A stretch of DNA of 64,000 bases from Ceratopteris richardii (taxonomy: Eukaryota; Streptophyta; Polypodiopsida; Polypodiales; Pteridaceae). The stretch's first letter is position 1, and every line of letters starts with the position of its first letter. Under the pieces are notes generated by a model that was not told where the DNA came from, did not search any database, and worked only from the letters and a program-made list of their open reading frames with translations. Location: positions 221,858,496 through 221,922,495 of the forward strand of contig CM035407.1 in the NCBI GenBank assembly GCA_020310875.1, given 5' to 3'. Positions 53,483-64,000 of this stretch are shown one piece after another. The position numbers and the translations under genes are program-made.

Positions 53483-54400
53483 CACAAGAGGCTTGGACAC
53501 TTCAATGAAAGAGGTATCAAAGATATGATTAACAATGGTTCAGTGCTTGGATTGCCTAATGTTGCAGGTCAACATATGACATACAGATGTGAGGCATGTC
53601 AATTAGGTAAGGCTCATAAGCAATCTTACTCCAAGCATGGTTTCATGTATTCAGAGAAGCTTGAGTTGGTACATACAGATGTGTGGGGACCATCAAAGGA
53701 TTTCAGTATCAATGGTTCAAGGTACTATGTGATTTATGTTGATGATGCTACCAGATGGATCACTATTTATGTGATCAAAGATAAGTCAGAAGTATTCAAT
53801 ACATTCAAACATTATCATGTGTATGCAGAAAGAATTACAGGTCATAAATTGAAGAGACTAAGGTTAGATGGAGGGGGAGAGTATTTCTCTAATGAGTTTA
53901 GTGATTACTTGTGGAATGCAGGTATATAAAGGGAAATCACTTGCAGGTACTCTCCTCAACAAAATGGTGTAGCAGAGAGAAGAAATAGAACTCTTGTTGA
54001 GTTTGCAAGGTCAATGATGAAGGAGAAAAATTGCCCAAATTATTTGTGGGATGAGGCTGTAAATACAGCTACTTATTTGGTCAATAGGCTACCATGTAAA
54101 GCTTTGCAGGGTATGACACCATATGAGGCATGGTGGGGTAAGAGACCTACCTTGGATCATTGCAAACTATTTGGATGTTTGGCATATGCATATGTGCCAT
54201 CACAATTAAGACACAAGTTAGAACCTAAAGCTGCAAAGTATGTATTCATTGGTTATGATGACAAGCAAATGGGTTATAGATTGTGGAGTCCATCCACAAA
54301 GCAATTCATTGTGTCCAAGGATGTTACATTTGATGAGCAAGGTACTTGGTATGCAGATACAATCAATATTAATACAGGTGATGAAGAAGTTGTGAGTCAA
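53483..54400 (+). pseudogene. Copia D integrase
   Basis: Zinc-binding part: RLGHFNERGIKDMINNGSVL, YRCEACQLGKAHKQSYSKHG. Core: KLELVHTDVWGPSKDFSING, YYVIYVDDATRWITIYVIKD, LRLDGGGEYFSNEFSDYL, then a YSPQQNGVAERRNRTLVEFA block near 53,950. The end continues in the frame at 54,014 with YEAWWGKRPTLDHCKLFGCL and YVFIGYDDKQMGYRLWSPST. Acts on element cDNA in family members. Confidence 0.88.
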
Positions 54401-55615
54401 AAGAAAGGTAAATCAAAGGTTCAGATATTTGATGAAGAGGAGAATAATGAAGTGCAGGTTGAAGTTGAAGAAATGCCAAGATTTGATCCTGAGTGTGAAG
54501 AACCAGAAACCTCAAGGAGTGAAGAACTCAGAAGGTCATCAAGACACAAGTGGCAACCTACAAGGTATAGCTATGACACTTCTTTTTTGGCTACCAAAGA
54601 TTATGCTTACATGATAAAGGCAGATGAAGACCCTTCCACATATGAAGAGGCAAAAGGTAAGGAAAATTGGGAGAAAGCTATGCAGGAAGAATATGATGCA
54701 TTAATGGAGAATCAGACATGGGATTTGGTTCCTAAACCAAATAGTCAGAAGATCATTGGATGCAAATGGGTCTACAAGACTAAGAGGTTTGCAGATGGAA
54801 GTGTGTCTAGGTATAAAGCTAAACTTGTTGTGAAAGGGTTTGCTCAAACATATGGTATTGATTATGATGAGACCTATAGTAGTGTGGCAAAGATGACAAC
54901 CATCAGGACACTCATAGCTATTGCTGCATGTAAAGGTTGGAAATTATGTCAATTAGATGTGAAGAATGCTTTTTTAAATGGTTACATTTCAGATGATGTT
55001 TTCATGGAGCAACCTCAAGGATTCAGAGATAGAAGGTATCCAGATAGACTTGTGAAGTTCTGGAAAGAACTTGGATTTCAAGTATCTAAGGCAGATAGTA
55101 GCTTGCTTGTTAAAGCAAGTGATGATGGGTTCATTTACATGTGCATATATGTTGATGATATAATTCTTACAGGTACAGATGAGAAAGGCATTCAAAGCCT
55201 AAAGAAGCAAATGGAGAAAGAGTTCAAAATCAGTGACTTGGGAGACTTGTCATATTTCTTGGGCATGGAGATTTCATACACTCAACATGGAGTGTATGTG
55301 AATCAAGAAAGGTATTTGAGAAACTTGTTAATCAAGTTTAAAATGAATGATTGCAGGGTAGCACCTACTCCAATGGAGGTAAATCACAAATTGAGCAGAT
55401 ATGGTGGAGAAGAATTCAAGGATATGAAGCTATATCAGAGTTTGGTTGGTAGTCTTATCTATGCTACATTAACTAGGCCTGATTTATCATATGCAGTTGG
55501 AGTTTTGTCTCGGTTCATGCATTGTCCTAGGAAAGAACATTGGATTGCAGGTCAAAGAGTGTTGAGGTACATTAAAGGTACACTCAAAGAGGGTTTGTAT
55601 TATGGTTTTACATAA
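54401..55615 (+). pseudogene. Copia D reverse transcriptase
   Basis: Part of a 533-codon open frame (54,014-55,615). Motifs: WEKAMQEEYDALMENQTWDL, IIGCKWVYKTKRFADGSVSR, GIDYDETYSSVAKMTTIRTL, CQLDVKNAFLNGYISDDVFM, MCIYVDDIILTG, GDLSYFLGMEI, QSLVGSLIYATLTRPDLSYA. YVDD palm motif present. The best-preserved polymerase in the window. Confidence 0.92.
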
Positions 55616-56110
55616 GATACAAACATCAAAATATATAGTGATGCAGATTGGGCAGGTAATCCTTATGATAGGAGATCAACATATGGATACTTGTGTTATG
55701 TGGGAGATAAGTTAATCTCTTGGTGTTCAAAGAAGCAACACACAGTTGCTTTATCATCTACAGAAGCTGAGTACAAAGGTATGGTTGAAGCTGCAAAGGA
55801 GGTGATATGGCTTAACACTCTCATGAAGAGTTTTGACACCATAAAGAGTACACCTATCATTTATGGAGATAACATGAGTTCATTGTATTTAGCTGCTAAT
55901 CCTGTGTTTCATGCAAGGACTAAACACATTGAGATTGAGTATCACTTTCTAAGAGAGAAGGTGATGAATAAAGAGATTGAAGTCATACATACTTCAACAA
56001 AAGATCAGATAGCTGATATGCTTACCAAAAGCTTGGATGGACCAAAGCTACAGAAATTCAAAGACATGGCACGCATAAAGAAGATAGAGAAAACCTCAAT
56101 TGATGATTGA
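55616..56110 (+). pseudogene. Copia D RNase H
   Basis: IYSDADWAGNPYDRRSTYGY, SWCSKKQHTVALSSTEAEYK, IIYGDNMSSLYLAANPVFHA, IADMLTKSLDGPKLQKFKDM. The frame 55,691-56,110 ends TSIDD-stop just before the polypurine tract. Confidence 0.9.
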
Positions 56111-56118
56111 GGGGGAGC
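56109..56118 (+). promoter_or_regulatory. Copia D polypurine tract
   Basis: GAGGGGGAGC directly before the 3' LTR. Confidence 0.88.
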
Positions 56119-57113
56119 TGTTGGTGCAGGACAATCACCAATTGAGTAGTGACATGGAAATGAAGTCAAGGATTTGAGAAGAGAACAAGTTGTGAAGCAT
56201 GAAGGAAGGACACATTCAGAATTTGGAAGATGTGTACACATATGTACATTATTTCAGAGATAGTTCACATATATATTTGAGTAGTCATAAGCTTGTAAAT
56301 TTTTTTCTATATATACTTTGGAATAATCAGGATTTGTAAGAGTCATTAGACATCTTAGACGTGAGTCAAGACTCTCTCATCACTCAGTTGTAATTTTTCT
56401 CAGAAATGAAGAAAATGTTGTGCCCGATATTTCTGAGTTTTCTCCTTCTGTGTTAGATCTTTTGTGAAATGCTTTTGTACAAGTCTAGTTCTGTAGGTTA
56501 TTGACCTCTGTACAAATTTAGCTTCCAATTGTGATCAGGCTGAGAGAATTTCGGATAGGAACATCTATATGTGAGAAAGTGTTGAGTGTCTTCTGAAACA
56601 GGTGCAAATTCGATGGCCAAAGAAATGGACAGTGCTCAGTGCATAGTGTAAAGTTTTACACAAATGAGGAGCCAAAATTTAAGTTGGAAGGTAAGCCATC
56701 TATGGATAAAAGCATTTGCTTAAACGGGTTCTAGTTTTGGAGAACCATGTCTTAGAAGTTACAGGTGTCAAAGTCGACTATACAGAGAGACAGTTTCAGA
56801 CATAGGTAGATTGTTTGAATCATTTCTCATAATCTACTCAAGCTTTTGAAGTGTTTTAACTTGGAGAAGGTGTGCAATCTCTAGCCAAAACATTCTACAA
56901 AGTTTTATAAAAAACTTTACACAAATGATTAGTCAATGAGTGATTAAGGTGCAACAGACTTTTTTGAGAAATGACTTTCTTCACAGTTAGCTAATTTCTT
57001 GATAGTTTGGTGCTTGTCTTCCAAAATTGGTTGGAGTTTAAAGTTATTCTTGATATAGAGGTGGTCTAACATCAAGGATAGCTTGTTCTTTTGGAGATTC
57101 ACACTCTCCATCA
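56119..57113 (+). repeat. Copia D 3' LTR
   Basis: TGTTGGTGCAGGACAATCAC to CACTCTCCATCA, 995 bp, followed by the TATAT duplication. Nearly collinear with the 5' LTR. Confidence 0.93.
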
Positions 57114-57258
57114 TATATGTCTATGTGTGTGTATGATTTTGTGTGTACATGTGTATATGTGTGCATGTGTGTGTATGCATGTGTGTATGCATGTGTGTAT
57201 GCATATGTGTGTATGTATGTGCATGTGTGTATGCATATGTGTATATGTATGTGCATGT
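57114..57258. repeat. (TG)n-type microsatellite, right remnant
   Basis: TATATGTCTATGTGTGTGTA through TGTATGCATGTGTG-type repeats. Continues the microsatellite left of copia D, showing that the element split one repeat tract. Confidence 0.9.
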
Positions 57259-58200
57259 ACCTTTGCTCATTCGGTCGATCCTTTGCTCGTTCGCTCTCGT
57301 TTTCTCTTGTTCACTCATTTGGTTGCTCCTTCGCTCGCTTGTGCTCGCTCTCTCACTTGATCCCAGTACAAACGTGTTGGGAGAAATCAATTTCTTTTTT
57401 CAAATCTGTGGAGCATCCCTTATGCAACATTGTAGCATCGCATCTAGTTTTCAATCATCACTAACAACATCGCTAACCATTGATGCTCATAGCGACACCA
57501 AGCATGTGCTTGTGGAACTTTTTCCATCACATATACAATGCAGTGGATTTATTTTTTTATCTCTCCTAGAGCATTGTGTATGCAATGCTCGCTAATGGGA
57601 TCATTGCATAAGTGACTCTCCTTGCTTTTTTTTTTGAATTGGGGGTGTCGCTAAGCCCCCTTTATTCTTGTAGCGTTCACTTGTATTTTCAATTGACTCA
57701 AGCATATCCAAGGTAGTAGAACTCAAGCTAGACTTAAAAAATTTATATATCCAACAATACATCATAGATGGTTGAGTCTTTGAATTACTTAGATGCTCTA
57801 ATAGTTCAATCCTTTGAGGTTGTGCTAGCTAGACATGTCCTCATCCTTATGATGAGATGAAATGACATCCTTCCAGGATGTCTCTCATTGGCTTTTTGCC
57901 CATTTCCAATGGGCTCAATCGACCATAGCAAAGGACATGCACGTTATGGCAATGTTTCATGAGCTCAAACCAATTTCCTTATCTTGTCTCGTAGTTGCCC
58001 TTTCCCACTTCCTATCTTATGTGATCTCCAAACTTTGTGCATTTCTTGTAGGTGTTAGGTGTTCTACCTCTGCTTTTGTGTGATTTGGGGGTTCCCATTA
58101 TACTATGCCCTTCATTGTAGAGTGTCACTTCAGTTAATTCAAGCTTTGAGAGATGTAGATTGTAACATTGAAATTTTCTTGAAAAAATAAGGAACCAAAG
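57259..58200. other. Intergenic with inverted AGCGACACC words
   Basis: No gene. The start is pyrimidine-rich with repeated TTCGCTC-like words (57,285-57,350). AGCGACACC (near 57,490) and GGTGTCGCT (near 57,647) are inverted, and GGGGGTGTCGCTAAGCCCCC forms a small hairpin; possibly a MITE remnant. Confidence 0.35.
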
Positions 58201-58205
58201 GTGGT

Positions 58206-58400
58206 CTCAGGCATGTGTGGTATAGTGGTTAACACAATGGGTCTTGGATTGAAAATGGTAGGCTCAACACCCACAAATTGTTTTGACAAAAGCCTTTCAA
58301 AGTGAGGGATAGAGGGGTTCCCTTGGGTCTAAGAGTTCTGTGTTCAAATTTCAAGCTAATGGAAGAGTAGATCGAAGGTTAAATCTTCAAAAAAAATCAA
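58206..58400 (+). repeat. tRNA-derived SINE-like element
   Basis: GTGTGGTATAGTGGTTAACA (58,215-58,234) is an excellent D-arm/box A. GGTAGGCTCAACACCC near 58,257 is a weaker box B. It continues through ~120 bp of unrelated body to an A-rich end at about 58,390 (CTTCAAAAAAAATC). Proportions fit a short plant SINE. Flanking duplications not established. Confidence 0.5.
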
Positions 58401-58404
58401 ACAA

Positions 58405-58865
58405 AGTTGATAATCAATGCATCAACATCCAAAAACAGATGATGAAACATCTTTCTTCTATGAAACGAATTCATTATAAAATCTCTACCATATTCACGTT
58501 GTAAAATCTCTACCATATTCACGTTGTAAAGGAATTCTAGACAATTAGGTTAGCTCCCTTGCTTATGGCCTTCTAGTCTAGAGCGATTAAGGGTTTGTAA
58601 TGTAATTTTGCATATAAACAAAGGGACTAAAGGTTGGTTACATTGCTAGAAAATAATCATGAATGGTGAACATTGTCTAGAGAGGTGCAAATTGGAAAAC
58701 AAAACTCTAAGTGCATTTTTACATTAGTTTCATATTCTAAAACCTCGGATGGAATTTATGCAGAATATGTTTCATTTAGGGATATCTGAATGAGGAGTTG
58801 CTATTGATGAAGTTTTTTACTCTTTCAAGAGATAGGTTAGAACGGATCCTGATTCCAATGAGGGC

Positions 58866-58956
<91 letters not shown>

Positions 58957-59460
58957 AAGTCTAGAAATAGGGCTAATGTCTAACTAGGGGTATCCTATAG
59001 ATCTACAACCCCATTTTCCTACTTTCATGAGTATAGTGATCCTTCCCAACGATTTAACATAGGCTTTTATATGAGCCACCAAGTTTTACTCTTGTCCATC
59101 TATTTATGAAGAAAGGAAGATAGAAAATTAGCAAGACAATCGTAAATGTTCTATAACAAGTTTTAAGCAATGGGATTGTTCCTTATTTCTTTATCTTGTT
59201 CTTTAATTCCTTTTCATGCATCAAGTTAATTATCCATTGAGTGACATTGGAGGGGAGGACTTCAAATCAAATCATGAAGAAGGTCATTGAAGTTTTTTCA
59301 GCACCCAACCTCGTTTTCATCTCAAATAAGGTAGCCTTCCTAGCCATTGAGATCAGATAAATATTTTCTATCCTCCTTGCACACAATTTATGTTGGTTCT
59401 TTTCCTCATTTCTTTACCATCAATTTCTCAGCAATAATAACATGGCCTCATCAGCAACAA
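58405..59460. other. Intergenic stretch
   Basis: No gene. A short duplication AAATCTCTACCATATTCACG at 58,479 and 58,504. The microsatellite is listed separately. Confidence 0.4.
58868..58953. repeat. (TA)n microsatellite
   Basis: About 86 bp of pure TA repeat. Confidence 0.95.
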
Positions 59461-59465
59461 CTTTT

Positions 59466-59680
59466 TGTTGGATTTTGAGGTCTACAAAAGCATCCAAATA
59501 GCACAAGGAAGAAGAAACTTGGAGCATGACACACAATACAGAATGAATTACCAAGTGAATTTACAAAGATAAATAACCTATTAGGGTTATATGCATATAT
59601 ACAAGCCAAGGGAAAAAAACCTCCTATAGAGGGAAACAAATACCCCGACGGTCCTAAGTGTGTTCTCACACATTATATCA
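59466..59680 (-). repeat. Lone LTR of the copia B family
   Basis: A 215-bp minus-strand copy related to the copia B 5' LTR (20,687-20,899). It starts TGTTGG and ends ATATCA on the plus strand, so TG...CA. Shared blocks include CTTGGCTTGTATATATGC and CTTCCTTGTG. Well diverged from copia B, so old. No 5-bp duplication is evident. It lies immediately left of gypsy 2 coding sequence. Confidence 0.68.
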
Positions 59681-59699
59681 GCAAATCCCCCTTGGGAGC

Positions 59700-59935
59700 G
59701 ATGTAGTTAACAAGGAGCTAGCACTCATGTATAAGAAAGTGCCAAGCTATGTGGAAAGAGATCAATGCACAAAAGGCATCAGCCCAACAACCATATATGA
59801 GTTAAGAGATCCGGAAAATCCATCTAGATTTACATGCCTAGATTAAAACCAAAGGAGATATTGGCTTGTAGATGAAGTGGAGAGGTCTAGATTAAAGTAC
59901 ATGGATCGGCCTATATTCCCTCCTTGAGATCAAGC
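59700..59935 (+). pseudogene. Gypsy 2 pre-gag module, C-terminal part
   Basis: Residues TIYELRDPENPSRFTCLD (to 59,843) and, just after, WLVDEVER and RPIFPP align in order with VIIYEFKDPEIPGKVVYLD, FLVSEHDR and ELIFPP of gypsy 1. The upstream part of the module is absent at the LTR edge. Fossil. Confidence 0.6.
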
Positions 59936-59984
59936 AACCACCTCACAAAACCCATTCCAGACCCAGCAAATAAGGGAAAATGCG

Positions 59985-61050
59985 ATGTCAGGACAAATGA
60001 TCCAATGTAGTATACCCAGCAGACAACAGGTACAATCCACCACACTAGGAATTAACCCCCACAACCACACTAGCCAGGGAATGGGAAATATGAATAGAAC
60101 CACATTTAGGGCAGAATCACCCCAAGGCGTAGGCATTGGAATACACCCAGTCAAACCCGCTTTTCCCATCATAATTCAATCCCCAGAGCTAGGCAGAAGA
60201 CTGAGACCAATCCAATTGGCCAAATGTATGCGAAATCATTATGACGGCACAGGAGAGCCCTATGAACACATTGCAAAATTCAAGCAAGTATTGCGAGTGG
60301 AGCAAGTGTATGACTTTTTCATGCATTATGAATCCTTTGGGCTAACCCTCATGGGAATAGCCTTAACTTGGTTTCAATCCTTGGATCCAAGTTGTTTTGG
60401 ACATATAGAACATTTCTTCCAAGAAGTTATTTGGGAATTCACTAAGCGAGGGATCAAGCACAATTTGTCATCCTTACTACATAGTTTCAAACAAGCTCCT
60501 AATGAGACAAAAAAAAATGCAACACGAAGATTTAGTCAATATGTAGAACGATGCCCTGTGACAGAGAGACCTTCTCAGTAGAAAATGATATCCCTATTTT
60601 TAGAAGGTCTAACCAACGGAACATTGAGAATCTTAGTATATGTAAAATGGTTGCAAACCTAAGAGAGTGTCTTCAAGAGTGCATAGAATTGGAAGAGAAC
60701 TTGGCTGAGGATCTCAAAATCACACAAGTTCCTACCAAGATAGAGGATACAAGGAGCAATGAGACTTCTAGTTCAAGTCATGTGGAGGAAGTGGCAGCGT
60801 TAGTGGCCAAGAAATTAGGAGTACATGGACAAAGGAACTACTAGAACTCCTCCTTGAGAGTGCAATGTTAGAAAGTTGCACACTTTGCGGTGGAGATCAT
60901 CCATCTCATGTCTGCACCAGAGAAGGATTAGGGTTATCACACCCTTACCCTTACGATAGACAACCAACTCAGGAGCCTAACATGTACTCTTATAGTCAGC
61001 AGAAGTACATCAACTACAACACCGAAAGCTATCCAATGAATAGATAGCCA
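59985..61050 (+). pseudogene. Gypsy 2 gag
   Basis: 59,985-60,581: YDGTGEPYEHIAKFKQVLRV, MHYESFGLTLMGIALTWFQS, FTKRGIKHNLSSLLHSF, RRFSQYVERCPVTERP, all matching gypsy 1. 60,551-60,844 is the downstream helical part (LRECLQECIELEENLAEDLK). 60,865-61,047 has the zinc knuckle CTLCGGDHPSHVC, again CX2CX3HX4C. Fossil. Confidence 0.83.
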
Positions 61051-61262
61051 TGACCGTTTGTCCCATCCCAATGTAGACCATATGGGTACCCTCCTAGAGA
61101 ACAAGGTAGAGAGGTTCCTAGGTATAACCCATGTCTAGGACCACGAGGAGCAACTGGACAATATGAACATGGAGGATATAGCCAACCTCAACCTATACCA
61201 GGACAACAACCACCCGAACCACTAGCTCCGACACAAGGGTAGAACATCACAATACAAGTTGT

Positions 61263-62312
61263 TTGTCTCGAGTGTGGCAAATAAAAACTCTTGAGAGATT
61301 TTCCCAGACATCCTCTAGTGCACCAAAGGTTACACCCGTTAGTGTAGTAGGCTTAGTAGGGGATTCAAGTTCTAGTAACGATAATGTGGCTCCTATACAC
61401 GCAGTTACTAGAGCACAAGCCTTACAACAAGCTAAACCAGCTAAGCAATCAGAGCTAAGTGAGTCAGGAGAGCCTAGTAAGAGAAAAACAAGAACATGGA
61501 AGGATACTGGAGAGAAGGCCAATTGTAAGTGGACTAAAAAGTTATCCCAACTAGAAGAAAGCCTGAAAGATGCAAAAACAAGAATAGAAGATATTGCTTC
61601 TCAAAGCCCCTCGCATGTCACAATTCCATCCACACCACCTCATCCTCAACCTCAGCCCCACCCACCAACCATTGTAAATAGACCACAACTAGGGTCTGCT
61701 CTTGCAGATCCAACCCCAGAGCACTTGGACATGATGTTCAAGGCATACTAGGCTCGACTTCAAGAAGGGCCAACACCTGCAAACCTAGACAAGAGCTACC
61801 CTAGAGCAGCTTTAGAGATTGAACGGACAAAAATGTGCATAAAAATGGTGGAACTAGCTCAAGCTATGTTCGAGGCCAATCAATCGTTCAATCAGATGAA
61901 TGCAATTACATCGGGTTTGCACTTCCAGGGCTTACTAGATAGATTAGAGCAGTTGGTAAATAAACCACAAGTTTCTTTACCTCCACAGGCTCAACCAACT
62001 GTTGAAAGAGAAAGCTCATCACCAAAGAAAGTCTATGTTCATGACTCCATAGATGAGGGAGAACCTCTTTCAATTGAACAACACTCTCAAAAGTTCTTGT
62101 GGGAAATACAAGACGAGAAATGGGCCAAGGAGACGGATAATCCCCCTCCTATTCTTGAGATTGATGACCTTCATGATCAATTTCCACAAGACATTCCATC
62201 TATTTATGGAGACCAAGTAGAGCAACAAGAGGAAGAAAGTTCAGGATTTGAATGCAATTGTTTACAAGAGTTGCCACATTTCACAGGCCCATGGGAATCT
62301 GAATCTCTTTAG
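61263..62312 (+). pseudogene. Gypsy 2 coiled-coil and linker region
   Basis: 61,263-61,751: KPAKQSELSESGEPSKRKTR, then CKWTKKLSQLEESLKDAKTR (coiled-coil-like), then a Pro/His-rich stretch. 61,833-62,312: QFPQDIPSIYGDQVEQQEEE and ELPHFTGPWESESL. Same order and wording as gypsy 1 35.2-36.2 kb. No known catalytic domain. Confidence 0.75.
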
Positions 62313-62483
62313 ATCAGAGCTCTCACAATATTGATTAGAAACGAAGATGCAGTGGTTCCAAGAAACACTTATGTCGTGAAGAACACTAAGTTTCAATGTC
62401 ATCTCATTGTAGAAGAGCTACTCAAAGCAAAACGGGAGCTATGGAATCATGTGAAGGATCAAGTTCCATAACTTGATTCCAAT

Positions 62484-63011
62484 ATGCCAAAAGAAGGCTC
62501 TAAAGAGAAAGTTCCAGAGATACCTATAGACAAAATAGGGGACATGAGCAAAGGTGAGGAAGGTAATACTTATCTTCCAATCACCTACCAAGGTTACACA
62601 ACTAAAGCGATCATAGATTCCGGTGCTGGTGTTGCTATTACAACCACATCCTTGTGGAAGCAATGGGGTAAACCCGCATTAAGACCAACTAGAATGAAGC
62701 TGCAGATGGCTGGCGACCATGTGGAAAGACCTCTAGGATTGCTAGAAGGGATAAATCTAACCACTTGAGGTGTAGAGTTTGAGCACACCTTTGCTATATG
62801 TGACTTTGGTAAAACTAATACCTACGCAATGATTCTAGGAATACCCTTCCTACGACAACTGCAAGTTGTACAAGATTGGGGAACCAATTCCTTGTACTTG
62901 CAGCACTTAGGGGTCACAACCAAGATCAATTTGAAGGATCACACCTTCAGAGATGTACCACCCCTACAGTGGAATCCCATCCACAAGGAACAAGAAGATT
63001 CATCTCTGTGA
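62484..63011 (+). pseudogene. Gypsy 2 protease region
   Basis: Retropepsin-like: YQGYTTKAIIDSGAGVAITT, RMKLQMAGDHVERPLGLLEG, MILGIPFLRQLQVVQDWG, then LYLQHLGVTTKINLKDHTF. Matches the protease frame of gypsy 1. Fossil. Confidence 0.82.
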
Positions 63012-63019
63012 ATTCCAAA

Positions 63020-64000
63020 AGTTCACTTGATACATCCTGGATGCATGAAGATACTCATTTGTGGATGTGTAAGGTCGCAAAGGAAGAGGAAAAATGCTTA
63101 AAGGCAAGAGAAAAAGGAACTTCCCCAGGAGATAGACTAGTTACAGACCCAGCCTACACACCGATGGTCTTTCCAGATGAGGAATTTGAGCCTCATGGTT
63201 GGGAGAAATCTTAGCCACCATGGACATGCTGTCAATGAAGAACAGTGGACACCTCATTGTGATGAGGAGGGTTATGACATTTCAGTGTTCATGTGTCAGC
63301 CCCTGCTAGAAGAATGTGACCCTAGTGACTTCATAGAAGAAGAAGAGAATGATGACGAACTAGAGTCCATTGTGATGGATAGTTGCTTTATTTCATAGGA
63401 GCACTATCTAGAAGACATAGGAGTATTTACACAAAAAGAAGAAGAGCCTCTCACAAGCATTAAAATCGTAAATTCAAAGAATGGAAGTGAAAGAGGTCAA
63501 AAGAAAAATAAAAGATAATTAGTGAAAGAGGAAGAGAAGGAATCATTGTTCGAAGTACCAGAGAATTTCAAGAAATACGAAGTTGAGGACCGAAAAATTT
63601 TGGTATGAATGCCTAAGAGAGAGGCCACCACAAGAGAAGCATATGATAACAAAGAAAAGGCCAAAAAAATCTTAGTCACCATTGAAGAGAACGAAGAGAG
63701 ATGTACATACATAGGAGATGACCTAAGTAAAGAAGAGGAAGCAGAGTTGGTAGGCTTGTTTAGGGAATATAGGGATGTGTTTGCATGGCACTATAGAGAC
63801 TTGAAAGGAGTAGATCCAAAGGTTTGTTCTCATATGATCCCCATGATAACAGATGCCAAGCCCACCAAACAGAAGCCCTACACATATAATGACACCTATG
63901 TAGCCAAAATAAAAGAAGAAATCGACACATTGATTGAAGCCGGATTCATCTATGAAATTGAGCATACTGAATGGGTGTCCCCCATTGTAGTGGTGCCCAA
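63020..64000 (+). pseudogene. Gypsy 2 acidic linker and start of RT
   Basis: The linker has WTPHCDEEGYDISVFMCQPL and an acidic EEEENDDELESIVMD stretch, followed by a Lys/Glu-rich segment. From about 63,800 the RT N-terminal region (DAKPTKQKPYTYNDTYVAKI, EAGFIYEIEHTEWVSPIVVV) runs off the window. Fossil. Confidence 0.78.

Larger units (their letters stand above)
50774..57113 (+). mobile_element. Copia D: nearly complete Ty1/copia element
   Basis: A plus-strand element with two ~1-kb LTRs (1,033 and 995 bp), primer-binding site, gag, protease, integrase, RT, RNase H and polypurine tract. Both ends are TG...CA, and the flanking 5 bp are TATAT on each side (50,769-50,773 and 57,114-57,118). It inserted into a TG/TA microsatellite. 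The LTRs differ by perhaps 4-5% by eye plus a few small length differences, the lowest in this window, suggesting an age near 1.5-2 million years at rice-like rates. Close to whole, with a small number of breaks (fewer than ten). Confidence 0.95.
59700..64000 (+). mobile_element. Gypsy 2: Ty3/gypsy element, cut by window end
   Basis: A plus-strand element of the gypsy 1 family. It runs from the end of the pre-gag module through gag, coiled-coil linker, protease and acidic linker to the start of reverse transcriptase (YNDTYVAKIKEEIDTLIEAG, WVSPIVVV), where the window ends. Frames are interrupted more often than in gypsy 1. No 5' LTR is visible; a copia-family LTR adjoins its left edge. Confidence 0.85.

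Overview
The window looks like nuclear DNA of a land plant with a large, repeat-rich genome. The evidence is Ty1/copia and Ty3/gypsy elements of plant type, initiator-Met-tRNA-type primer-binding sites, tRNA-headed SINE-like repeats, GT-AG introns and several long (TA)n tracts. The species cannot be read from the sequence; a fern or another large-genome plant would fit. I see no intact host gene, rRNA gene, tRNA gene or CRISPR array.

Layout. 1-2.6 kb: AT-rich filler and one SINE-like head. 2.9-9.4 kb: strongly decayed gypsy relics, with a ~0.7 kb direct repeat present twice. 12,382-17,382: copia A, minus strand, with LTRs and a matching 5-bp target duplication. 19.7-20.3 kb: three near-identical 190-bp tandem units. 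20.7-24.4 kb: copia B, plus strand, 5' LTR to reverse transcriptase only. 24.4-29.3 kb: filler, SINE-like repeats and a possible old LTR. 29.9-38.5 kb: gypsy 1, minus strand, with a long module ahead of gag, two zinc-binding modules in the integrase and a retropepsin-like region after it. 38.9-39.9 kb: an unusual self-complementary repeat (AAAATCGTGATTTT-like). 41.2-41.5 and 48.9-49.6 kb: minus-strand exon blocks that look like two halves of one spliced gene of En/Spm-associated (Transposase_24-like) type. They are separated by a ~1 kb inverted repeat (42.15-43.17 kb) and by copia C (43.4-48.5 kb). 49.6-57.3 kb: a TA/TG microsatellite split by copia D (50,774-57,113), the youngest-looking and most complete element. 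57.3-59.5 kb: filler with a SINE-like repeat. 59,466-59,680: a lone copia LTR. 59.7 kb to the end: gypsy 2, plus strand, same family as gypsy 1, cut by the window edge.

The region is best read as layers of insertions. Decayed gypsy relics are oldest. Copia A and C are intermediate (LTR pairs ~8-10% diverged by eye) and copia D is youngest (~4-5%). The points most worth pursuing are the shared architecture of the gypsy family (pre-gag module, doubled H2C2 module, post-integrase retropepsin-like region), the ATCGTGAT repeat, the gene-derived inverted repeat and the split spliced gene. All identifications are by eye from translated motifs; no database search was run.
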